Assembly (NCBI RefSeq): GCF_900155585.1
Contig: NZ_LT707416.1
Span: forward strand, 124,001 to 188,000
Reading direction: 5' to 3'
Length of the DNA stretch: 64,000 nt
DNA from: Aedoeadaptatus urinae
GTDB lineage: Bacteria; Bacillota; Clostridia; Tissierellales; Peptoniphilaceae
Numbering within the stretch: position 1 is the stretch's first letter; the number at the start of each line of letters is the position of its first letter. The position numbers and the translations under genes are program-made. The notes beneath the pieces were generated by a model. The model did no database searches, was not told the DNA's origin, and worked only from the letters and a program-made list of their open reading frames with translations. This document shows, piece by piece, positions 8,073 to 16,461 of this stretch.

Positions 8073-9870
8073 ATTAAAAGGCGTCACGGAGCGGGACCGC
8101 CGCAGCCTCCGAAGCGCCGACAGCCGCCGCATTATGAAGCGGCTCATCGGCTATTTAAATCAAGACAAGCTATACATGGCCCTGGCCATACTCTTTACGG
8201 CCACGGCGACGATTATCGACATTTTCACGCCCTGGATACTGGGCCTGGGCATTACGAATATCTACGATTCCATAAAATCCGGGGCGGGGATCGACTACGG
8301 CTATTTAAATCGCATCGCCCTCATTCTCCTCGCCATGTATATGACCTCGTCGATTTTCTACTTCTTCCGGGGGCGCATCCTCGTGAAGATCACACAGAAA
8401 ACCGTCTTTACCCTGCGCAAAGAATTTTCCGAAAAAATTCAGCGCCTCCCCGTGGCCTATTTGGACCGCTTTACCGTGGGGGATCTCCTCTCCCGCATGA
8501 CCAACGACATGGAGTCCGTGGTCAACAATATGCGGCAAAACATCGCTCAAATCATCAGTGCCGTGGTCACCATTATCGGCACCTTGGCCATGATGCTCTA
8601 CATCGAGCCGCGGCTCACGGTGATCTCCCTGGTGGTGCTGCCGGTGAGCGCCCTGGTTACGGCGAAAATCGCCGGCATCAGCCAGCGCTACTTCCGCGCC
8701 AAGAGCCACGACATGGGCCGGGTGGACGGCTACATGGAAGAAATTATTTCGGCACAGGAAGTGGTCAAGAGCTTTACCTTCGAAGAGCGGGCCATCTCGG
8801 AATTTAACGAAATTAACGACGCCCTTTACGGCAACGCCTACATGGCGCAGTTCGTGAGCGGCGAAATCATGCCCCTTATGGGCTTTATCTCCAATCTGGG
8901 CTACGTGGCCATCGCCGTCTACGGCGGCTTTCTAGTCTTAAACGGCGCCATCACTTTGGGTGCCATTCAGGCCTTCTTCCAATACTCGCGCAAGCTCAAT
9001 CAGCCCATCAGCGGCATGGCGGAAGTGGTGGGCGCATTGCAATCGGCCATCTCCGCCGCCGACCGCATCTTCCACGTGCTGGACGCCGAGGAAGAAGAGG
9101 AAGCCGCCGATCCCGTCGCCCTGAATGGATTAAAGAGCGAGGTCACCTTCGAAAACGTGCGCTTCGGCTACGAGAAAAACCAAGTAGTCATCGACGACTT
9201 CTCCCTCCACGTGCGCCCCGGGGAGACCGTGGCCATCGTGGGCCCCACCGGCGCGGGCAAGACCACCCTCATCAATCTCCTGATGCGCTTTTATGAGCCC
9301 GACGGAGGCAGCATCTCCGTGGACGGCGTGGACATTCGCCGCCTCAGTCGCGACGAGCTGCGCCGCCATTTCGGCATGGTACTCCAAGACACCTGGCTCT
9401 TCTCAGGCTCCATTAAAGATAATATCGCCTACGGCAAAGAAGATGCCACGGAGGATGAGATCCGCGCCGCCGCCAAGGCCACCTATGCCGACAACTTCAT
9501 TCGCACCCTGCCCAAGGGCTACGATGAAATTATTACCGAATCCGGTTCGGAAATCTCCCAAGGCCAGCGGCAACTTTTAACCATCGCCCGGGCACTGATC
9601 TCCGACCCCGACATTTTAATCTTGGACGAAGCCACCAGCTCCGTGGACACGCGGACGGAAAAGCTCATCCAAAAAGCCATGGACCGGCTTATGCACGGCC
9701 GCACCAATTTCGTCATCGCTCACCGCCTCTCCACCATCGTCGGCGCCGACGTGATCCTGGTCTTAAAGGACGGAAACATTGTGGAACAGGGCAGCCACGA
9801 CAGCCTCATGGCGCAAAAGGGCGAGTACTACGCGCTCTACCACAGCCAATTCGAAGGAAAAGAAATTTAG
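8065..9870 (+). CDS. Heterodimeric ABC exporter, catalytic-site subunit
   Basis: 601 aa half-transporter and partner of the preceding gene. A basic N-terminal tail precedes the membrane domain (about residues 30-325), followed by the ATPase domain. Walker A is GPTGAGKTT, the signature is the deviant ISQGQRQLLTIARAL, and Walker B LILDEATSSVD keeps the catalytic Glu. The degenerate signature here and the Asp in the partner complement each other, giving one canonical and one dead ATP site. The start is ATG behind GGAGAGGAGG inside the end of the first gene, so translation is probably coupled. Confidence 0.93.
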   Translation: MPRLKGVTERDRRSLRSADSRRIMKRLIGYLNQDKLYMALAILFTATATIIDIFTPWILGLGITNIYDSIKSGAGIDYGYLNRIALILLAMYMTSSIFYFFRGRILVKITQKTVFTLRKEFSEKIQRLPVAYLDRFTVGDLLSRMTNDMESVVNNMRQNIAQIISAVVTIIGTLAMMLYIEPRLTVISLVVLPVSALVTAKIAGISQRYFRAKSHDMGRVDGYMEEIISAQEVVKSFTFEERAISEFNEINDALYGNAYMAQFVSGEIMPLMGFISNLGYVAIAVYGGFLVLNGAITLGAIQAFFQYSRKLNQPISGMAEVVGALQSAISAADRIFHVLDAEEEEEAADPVALNGLKSEVTFENVRFGYEKNQVVIDDFSLHVRPGETVAIVGPTGAGKTTLINLLMRFYEPDGGSISVDGVDIRRLSRDELRRHFGMVLQDTWLFSGSIKDNIAYGKEDATEDEIRAAAKATYADNFIRTLPKGYDEIITESGSEISQGQRQLLTIARALISDPDILILDEATSSVDTRTEKLIQKAMDRLMHGRTNFVIAHRLSTIVGADVILVLKDGNIVEQGSHDSLMAQKGEYYALYHSQFEGKEI

Positions 9871-9982
9871 CCGATGCAGATGATTCTTTCGAAAACATTC
9901 CCTATTATTGAATAATTTTTGCAGTCTCGGGTACGTATTAATTAGCAACATAATATAGCAATTATTCGAAAGGAGTGCTTTC

Positions 9983-10234
9983 ATGTTATTTTGGTTAATC
10001 TTCGGCGCATTGGCCGGATGGATCGCAAGTAAAATTATGGGCAAAAACGAATCCATGGGTGCCGTGGCAAACATCGCCACCGGTATCGTCGGATCCTTTA
10101 TCGGCGGCTTTATCGCCAGCAATGTCTTTCACATGGGCAAGGTATCGGGCTTTAACCTTTACAGCCTGTTCATCGCCGTCATCGGCTCCGTGATCCTCCT
10201 CTGGATCGTAAACGCCGTGAAAAACAGAAAATAA
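9983..10234 (+). CDS. GlsB/YeaQ/YmgE-family small stress membrane protein
   Basis: 83 aa, three predicted membrane helices rich in Gly. The family motif GALAGWIASKIMG is near the N-terminus, with a GIVGSFIGGFI helix in the middle and a basic KNRK tail. Members occur widely and are often linked to general or envelope stress; no reaction is known. A strong site GAAAGGAG precedes the ATG. A bidirectional terminator separates it from the convergent surface-protein gene. It has about 110 bp of its own upstream sequence, so it is probably monocistronic. Confidence 0.9.
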   Translation: MLFWLIFGALAGWIASKIMGKNESMGAVANIATGIVGSFIGGFIASNVFHMGKVSGFNLYSLFIAVIGSVILLWIVNAVKNRK

Positions 10235-10238
10235 GCAC

Positions 10239-10272
10239 AAAAAAAAGGCCTCCCGCAAGGGAGGCTTTTTTT
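10239..10272. terminator. Bidirectional terminator
   Basis: GCCTCCC (10248-10254), loop GCAA, GGGAGGC (10259-10265), with an A run before and a T run after. It serves the small membrane protein on plus and the SLH surface protein on minus. Confidence 0.9.
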
Positions 10273-10326
10273 GTCGGGCAAAAGAAAAAAGACAGGCGAC
10301 CCTGTCTTTTCTCATTTCATCGGGCT

Positions 10327-13300
10327 TTAGATAAAGCTCTTACCGTTAAGGCCCGTCCAATGTTCTGTCTTCATGTCGCGGTCGCGAATGAAATCGTGAC
10401 CCATGGTGGCTTCCATAATCGGTTCAAAGTACCAATCGCTGCGCTTCACATCGCCAAAGCGAATCACTTCGGCGCGGTGCGCGTCGATCCAATAGAGATC
10501 GGCGTAGCGATTCAGCATACGGTTGGTAATTGAAGTAACTTCTGCGCGGGAAATGGCCTTTTCGGGGCGGAAGGTGTTGTCCGGATAACCCGAAATCCAT
10601 CCCTTGCTTGCCGCAGAGCGAATGGCGGCATATCCCCAGTGGCTCGGTGCCAAGTCGCTGAACGCAATGTTATTTCCTTGAGCCAATGCGTCAAATCGCG
10701 AAGCGATGGCGGCGAATTCCGCGCGGGTAATGGGCTTGTTGGGCTTAAAGCTGCCGTCGGGGTAGCCGCTGACAATGCCAACTTGCACCGCATAGCCCAC
10801 GGTGTTCGCATACCAGTCGCCGGCTTGAATGTCGCTGAAGCCCGTGTAGTAGCGTTGCCCTTTCACCGGGCGCTCTCTCAAGAGGCGGGTAAACATCGTG
10901 GCCACTTCCGCACGGGTCATGCCCTTGTTGGGGGCGAAATTGCCGTCGGGATAACCGATGAGGTATTGGTAGTGATCCCTGGTGTTCAACGCGTCCATAC
11001 CGATATTCGGTTGATTCGGTTTGTTCGGTTGATCGCAACTGTTGTTGCAATCTCCCGGAACGGGCTTTTCGATGATCTTCGTGCCCGATTCCACGTAGAC
11101 ACTTACGCGCACAGTCTTCCTTACCCCGTTAGCAAATTCGATCTCAACTTCTGCCTCGCTCGTGCCTGATTTAGATACATCGGGCTCTTTTAGGATTTTA
11201 GTGACCTTAAAATCTTCGCCGGGCACATGGATCTTATTCTTGTAGTCTTCCTCTGTCGGCAGCTTGCCGATCTTCGTTATGACAGTGTCGGTAATGATCG
11301 TCGGCTCGAATGGACGTTTACTGTACTCGGCCGTAATGGTGGTGTCTTCAGCAAAAGTTTGCGTTAGGGCTTTGTCCCAACCTTTATGCTCATAACCCGT
11401 TGCCGGTATTACGGTGGGAGCCGGTACGGTCACTTCTTTATTGGGGTTCACATAGTAAACGGTCTTGCCGCTTAATTCACCATGCTCGCCCTTGGCAAAT
11501 GTGACGGTGAGATAGCCTGCCGGCCTGTCGCTGCCGTCGGTTTTTTCTTGAGGAATCACATCGCCCTTTTCATTAAATTTCGCCGTAATTACAGTTTCCT
11601 CAGTGTATTGAACTTTTTCATTAACGGCACGATCCCATCCGACAAAGTCATAGCCGGTGATCGGTTTTACTTCGGGAGCATAACCTTTTAACTTGACAGC
11701 CTTGTTGGGATTGATGTAGACGACTTTTTCTACATTTCCGCCCTTTTCTGTCGTTTTAAAGGTGACGGTAATATAGCCGTCGGGTTTTTCATTTTCCCCG
11801 CCTTGAGGATTATCCTTCGGAACGACATCGGCGATCGGTTCATATTGTGCCTTAACTGTTTTGTCGGCTTTTAATTCGAAATCATCTTTTGTATCCCATC
11901 CGGTAAATTTATATCCGGTCTCTGCTTTAACTTCCGGTTTTACGATTGATTCGTCACCTAATGTCTTCGCAGGATCGGCCTTCGGATTCACGTAGTAGAC
12001 CGCTTGGCCAATGATTTCTTTTCCATGTTCGCCCTTGACGAAGGTAAGGGTGACATAGCCTTCAGGCTTGTCGTTGGGTTTACCTTGATCGTCGGTCGAA
12101 GGAATAATATCTTTCCCTTTTGTGAAATTACCCTTTATCGTCGTTTCGCCGGAATATTTTGCCGGTGTCTTTGTGTCTTTATCCCATTCCTTAAACGTAT
12201 AGCCGGTGTCGGCCACCGTCTTCGGTTGGGGAATGGTTACTTCCTTCGCAGGATTGACGTAGTAGACCGTGATTTCCTTATCTGCAATCTTTCCGCCTTC
12301 GCCTTCGATTTCAAAGGTGACCTTGACGTAGTCGGCAGGTACATTGGGCTTATCGTCGCCCTTTTGCGGAACCACATTGTCTACAACGGTAATGGGAACT
12401 TCAACGACAACGGTTTTGCCGTTGGGATATTTCACTTCGACCTTGGCGGTCGGTTTGCCCGATTTCGATACGTCCGGCGTACCGTCAGGGGTGTAGGTGA
12501 AGGTCGTTCCCTTCGGTAAGTTGTCTTTGTTATCGGGATTGGTCGGATCGTAAGGATTCTTGATCAGGTCTTTAGGATCGGGCAATTTGTCTATTTCCGT
12601 GATGGGATTTTCTTTTGCCTTCGGTCCGTTGACCAGTTTTTCAGCTTTTATATTGTACTTCGCTGTGATTTCTGTCTCTTCGGCGAAGGTGCCTTTTATC
12701 TCTGTGTCACCCGTTTCAGGTTTATCCCAAGAAAGATGGATGGTTCCTTTGCTTACTGTCCAGTTTTTGAACATGTAGGTGTAGGTGTTTCCGTTTTTGT
12801 CGGTAATTTCTCTACCTACGGGGTCCTTACTCGGGATGGTTACTTCTTTTGTCGGATTGACGTAGTAGATCGTGTCGGCCTTTGTTTCATCCGTGGCTTT
12901 GTCCGTGGGAATCAGCTTCACGGTGACGTAACCGTCGGGCTTTTCATTTTCTGATCCGTCGTCATTGGTCTTGGGGATGACGTCCTTCAGATTTTCAAAA
13001 CTTCCCTTTACGATTGTATCGACGGTGTACGTCGCATCCTTTGTCGTATCTTTATCCCATTCCTTAAACGTATAACCGGTGTCGGCCACCGTCTTCGGTT
13101 GGGGAATGGTTACTGCCTTCGCAGGATTGACGTAGTAGACCGTGATTTCCTTATCTGCAATCTTTCCGCCTTCGCCTTCGATTTCAAAGGTGACCTTGAC
13201 GTAGTCGGCAGGTACATTGGGCTTATCGTCGCCCTTTTGCGGAACCACATTGTCTACAACGGTAATGGGAACTTCAACGACAACGGTTTTGCCGTTGGGA

Positions 13301-16300
13301 TATTTCACTTCGACTTTGGCGGTCGGTTTGCCCGATTTCGATACGTTCGGCGTACCGTCAGGGGTGTAGGTGAAGGTCGTTCCCTTCGGTAAGTTGTCTT
13401 TGTTATCGGGATTGGTCGGATCGTAAGGATTCTTGATCAGGTCTTTAGGATCGGGCAATTTGTCTATTTCCGTGATGGGATTTTCTTTTGCCTTCGGTCC
13501 GTTGACCAGTTTTTCAGCTTTTATATTGTACTTCGCTGTGATTTCTGTCTCTTCGGCGAAGGTGCCTTTTATCTCTGTGTCACCCGTTTCAGGTTTATCC
13601 CAAGAAAGATGGATGGTTCCTTTGCTTACTGTCCAGTTTTTGAACATGTAGGTGTAGGTGTTTCCGTTTTTGTCGGTAATTTCTCTACCTACGGGGTCCT
13701 TACTCGGGATGGTTACTTCTTTTGTCGGATTGACGTAGTAGATCGTGTCGGCCTTTGTTTCATCCGTGGCTTTGTCCGTGGGAATCAACTTCACGGTGAC
13801 GTAACCGTCGGGTTTTTCATTTTCCGATCCGTCGTCTTTGGTCTTGGGGATGACGTCAGCGATAGCTTCATATTCTGCCGGAACAGTAACATCCTTGACA
13901 ATGCGATATTCCTTCCCTTGTAACCAACCGGTAAACTTATAGCCTACATCAGGTGTAACTATTGGCCGATTGGCTAAGTTGTATGACTCGTTAACCAGAT
14001 GCTTCAGTTGTTTATTGGCGTTCGGATTGACATAATAGACTGTTTTTCCCGAGGTTATCTTCCCGTGTACCTTCCCTTGCATACCATCGGTAAATGTTAC
14101 AGTAACATAGCCGTCGGGTTTGTTATTGCTTGTGCCGTCATCATTGGTGGCAGGAATAATGTTTTTCAGCCCTTTGAAACTACCTTTAATCGTCGTCTCT
14201 GTGTCATACTTCTTGGCCGTCGTCGTGTCTGGATCCCACTTTTCGAACTCATAGCCGATGTCGGCGATCGTCTTCGGTTGAGGGATAGTCACTTCTTTTT
14301 TCGGATTGACGTAGTAGACCGTAATTGCATCGTCCGCAATCTTCCCGCCCTTTTCCGGGGACAAGACAAAACTAACTTTTACATAGTTATTCGGCACCGT
14401 GTCCGGTTTGCTTCCATCCGGATTTCCGGGAATAACATTGGAAACATATTGAGCTTCGATAGTGGTTTCCTCGTCGAATTGATGTCTCGGTTTGTCGGCA
14501 AGCTTGTATTCCGTTTCCGTTCCCTTGATTAACCATTTAGCAAATTGGTTGTCGCCGGTACCCGTGGGGTCTTCACCGGGAATAACCACTTTCGCAGCCG
14601 GGTTCACATAGTAAAAGTATTTTTGCGGTTTCTCTGCCTTTGTCGTCGGATCGACGGTAACTTTTACATAGCCATCGGGAACGTAGCTCGGTTTTTCCCC
14701 ATTGGTCTTGGCTTCGTAAATGTTTTTGACGACCTTAATGGGAATATCAACTGTTTGAATTATGCCATCGGCACGAGTTACTTTTGCCTTCAAAGTGACA
14801 TTGCGAGAATCTTCTGTCGCGTCGTCTTCTTTCAGCTTTTCATATAGCTTGTCTTTTAAATCGGCATCGGCAATGGGATTGCCTTCGTCGTCTAAAATTT
14901 GAAGCTTGTCATCATTCGTCAACGGTTGCGGGTCGCCATTAGCGTCTTTAATCTTGACTTGACCTTTTAAAGTTTCAAGTGTCGGAATAAAGTCGTTGAC
15001 GTAGCCCGTGCCATCTTTAAAGGATTCTTTTACCTCAATCTCCTTCGCCTCAATGTCGTTGTTGTCCCAAATGGCGTAGAAGGTTTTGGCGGCTTTAATG
15101 GATTGATAGTCTGCATCCTTTACAGGCGTCAACGTACCACTTGCTTCGTCTTTAATGCCCCAGCCCTTAAAGGTTTCACGATCCTTCGTGGGATTTTCCG
15201 CCTTGTCCGTCAACGTGCCGTCGTATTCCACTTCCTTGACGATCTTTTGCTCTGCAGCAGGTTCAGTAATGGTGGCAAACTTCCCGCCATTGGCGTCGAA
15301 AGTCACGGGCAAGATTTCCGTCATGGTCAGCTTCCCGCCGTTAATGACGTCGTAGGTGAAGTCGTATTTATACTTGTGCGCTCCATCTAAGGTCGTGATA
15401 GTTTGATTAGCTTCATCCAAATGGTAGGTGGGAGTTCCCACTAAATCATTTTCATCTGCAAATTCAAGACCTTCAACGACTTTGACTTCAGGAACGTTCC
15501 TAAATGAAAGGCCAGGCGATTGATCATAGGGAAGGTCCGGTGGATTAGTGGGATCTATTTCGTCATTCCTAAGTTGTATAGAATCTGTGTCATTCTTAGG
15601 AAAAGTAATCAGGTTTTCGATTTCAACTCCATGAATATCTTTGTTCTTGGTATCGAATAAGCCTTCAACTTGGAGTCTCTCATTTTCTGGCAGGCTTGTC
15701 TTCCACTCGGATTCAAACTTCGTCGATGCAACCTGCCCAAGTTTCAATTTAAGTGGAATATCGGCAACATTCTTATCGCCTTCTTTAGTAAATGTTGTTT
15801 TCTCATCTGTTGTACCAATTTCCATAGCAAGCAACTTTACTTTATCCGAAATCTGATACTCTAAAAATGCGTCATATTTATAAGGCTTAAGCGTGTTGGA
15901 GTATAGTGGGAGAAGCGCTTCTTTGCCAAGCGCATCTGTCCACTTATATTCTCCCGCTTGATTTACATTAAGAGTATAACGGCCGAGCTCTTTGTTCGTC
16001 TTTGCATCTCTTTGTATAAAGTGAATCTTAGCATTTGTTAGATTTCCATTTGAGTCTTCGCCGAAGATTTCCTTCCATTGAAAATCTTTCAAAGTGCCAT
16101 TGTCATTTAGCCCTTCTGTTTCAAATATAACGCGAATCCTACCATAGGCTGCTGCCTTTTCTTCATCTGTGGGATTTTGTCCGGGCAAATATGGGTTATC
16201 CGCAGAAAAGAATCCTGCGCCGGGTTTCCTCTTTTGTGTTTTTTGCTTTTCTCTCGCTTGTTTTTGGATGGCCAGAATGGTCTTGTTGTCCAGTTTCGGA

Positions 16301-16449
16301 TATGACTTGGTATCCAGCTCTCCAACTTTCACGAGATCTTGTTTCTTTTCCGAGTTGAAATTATTCCCGGAAGCCCATGCCGCTTGTGGCGCAATTACTT
16401 GCACCACCATCAGCACAGCCAGCAAAAATGCTGTTAGCTTGTTTTTCAA
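10327..16449 (-). CDS. Giant SLH-anchored surface protein with InlB-B-like and Rib-like repeats
   Basis: 2040 aa secreted protein. An N-terminal signal peptide ends near AAWASG. Residues of about 350-1790 are a chain of small repeats built on YYVNP, a GY.F.GWD core and a following acidic strand, as in InlB-B/SHIRT-like modules. They are mixed with Rib/alpha-like modules (LPDPKDLIKN then DVSKSGKPTAKVEV). About 865-1134 and 1156-1425 are almost identical copies. After an Asn-Pro linker, three S-layer-homology domains (about 1822-2020; for example IGYPDGNFAPNKGMTRAE) anchor it to secondary wall polymer. The start is TTG, with AAGGAGAAGG just upstream and only 12 bp after the stop of the preceding giant gene, so the two are co-transcribed. 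Role is probably adhesion or surface layer. No LPXTG is present. Confidence 0.9.
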   Translation of the reverse strand: MKNKLTAFLLAVLMVVQVIAPQAAWASGNNFNSEKKQDLVKVGELDTKSYPKLDNKTILAIQKQAREKQKTQKRKPGAGFFSADNPYLPGQNPTDEEKAAAYGRIRVIFETEGLNDNGTLKDFQWKEIFGEDSNGNLTNAKIHFIQRDAKTNKELGRYTLNVNQAGEYKWTDALGKEALLPLYSNTLKPYKYDAFLEYQISDKVKLLAMEIGTTDEKTTFTKEGDKNVADIPLKLKLGQVASTKFESEWKTSLPENERLQVEGLFDTKNKDIHGVEIENLITFPKNDTDSIQLRNDEIDPTNPPDLPYDQSPGLSFRNVPEVKVVEGLEFADENDLVGTPTYHLDEANQTITTLDGAHKYKYDFTYDVINGGKLTMTEILPVTFDANGGKFATITEPAAEQKIVKEVEYDGTLTDKAENPTKDRETFKGWGIKDEASGTLTPVKDADYQSIKAAKTFYAIWDNNDIEAKEIEVKESFKDGTGYVNDFIPTLETLKGQVKIKDANGDPQPLTNDDKLQILDDEGNPIADADLKDKLYEKLKEDDATEDSRNVTLKAKVTRADGIIQTVDIPIKVVKNIYEAKTNGEKPSYVPDGYVKVTVDPTTKAEKPQKYFYYVNPAAKVVIPGEDPTGTGDNQFAKWLIKGTETEYKLADKPRHQFDEETTIEAQYVSNVIPGNPDGSKPDTVPNNYVKVSFVLSPEKGGKIADDAITVYYVNPKKEVTIPQPKTIADIGYEFEKWDPDTTTAKKYDTETTIKGSFKGLKNIIPATNDDGTSNNKPDGYVTVTFTDGMQGKVHGKITSGKTVYYVNPNANKQLKHLVNESYNLANRPIVTPDVGYKFTGWLQGKEYRIVKDVTVPAEYEAIADVIPKTKDDGSENEKPDGYVTVKLIPTDKATDETKADTIYYVNPTKEVTIPSKDPVGREITDKNGNTYTYMFKNWTVSKGTIHLSWDKPETGDTEIKGTFAEETEITAKYNIKAEKLVNGPKAKENPITEIDKLPDPKDLIKNPYDPTNPDNKDNLPKGTTFTYTPDGTPNVSKSGKPTAKVEVKYPNGKTVVVEVPITVVDNVVPQKGDDKPNVPADYVKVTFEIEGEGGKIADKEITVYYVNPAKAVTIPQPKTVADTGYTFKEWDKDTTKDATYTVDTIVKGSFENLKDVIPKTNDDGSENEKPDGYVTVKLIPTDKATDETKADTIYYVNPTKEVTIPSKDPVGREITDKNGNTYTYMFKNWTVSKGTIHLSWDKPETGDTEIKGTFAEETEITAKYNIKAEKLVNGPKAKENPITEIDKLPDPKDLIKNPYDPTNPDNKDNLPKGTTFTYTPDGTPDVSKSGKPTAKVEVKYPNGKTVVVEVPITVVDNVVPQKGDDKPNVPADYVKVTFEIEGEGGKIADKEITVYYVNPAKEVTIPQPKTVADTGYTFKEWDKDTKTPAKYSGETTIKGNFTKGKDIIPSTDDQGKPNDKPEGYVTLTFVKGEHGKEIIGQAVYYVNPKADPAKTLGDESIVKPEVKAETGYKFTGWDTKDDFELKADKTVKAQYEPIADVVPKDNPQGGENEKPDGYITVTFKTTEKGGNVEKVVYINPNKAVKLKGYAPEVKPITGYDFVGWDRAVNEKVQYTEETVITAKFNEKGDVIPQEKTDGSDRPAGYLTVTFAKGEHGELSGKTVYYVNPNKEVTVPAPTVIPATGYEHKGWDKALTQTFAEDTTITAEYSKRPFEPTIITDTVITKIGKLPTEEDYKNKIHVPGEDFKVTKILKEPDVSKSGTSEAEVEIEFANGVRKTVRVSVYVESGTKIIEKPVPGDCNNSCDQPNKPNQPNIGMDALNTRDHYQYLIGYPDGNFAPNKGMTRAEVATMFTRLLRERPVKGQRYYTGFSDIQAGDWYANTVGYAVQVGIVSGYPDGSFKPNKPITRAEFAAIASRFDALAQGNNIAFSDLAPSHWGYAAIRSAASKGWISGYPDNTFRPEKAISRAEVTSITNRMLNRYADLYWIDAHRAEVIRFGDVKRSDWYFEPIMEATMGHDFIRDRDMKTEHWTGLNGKSFI
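12175..12984 (-). repeat. 810-bp internal duplication, C-terminal-side copy
   Basis: Matches 13048-13857 at a constant offset of 873 bp, with only about eight substitutions seen by eye. It codes for one InlB-B-like module, one Rib-like module and another InlB-B-like module. A 63-bp divergent spacer (12985-13047) separates the copies. Confidence 0.92.
13048..13857 (-). repeat. 810-bp internal duplication, N-terminal-side copy
   Basis: Partner of 12175-12984. Its ends lie in the middle of repeat modules: TCTTTATCCC at the left and GATGACGTC at the right. The unit therefore duplicated by recombination between modules, and the reading frame is kept (873 bp is 291 codons). Confidence 0.92.
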
Positions 16450-16461
16450 GATACCTTCTCC

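Noticed and set aside
12185-13860. CRISPR array or assembly artefact as explanation of the long repeat
   Set aside because: Only two copies of 810 bp, coding in frame, with a different 63-bp spacer and a few base differences; consistent with true gene-internal duplication.
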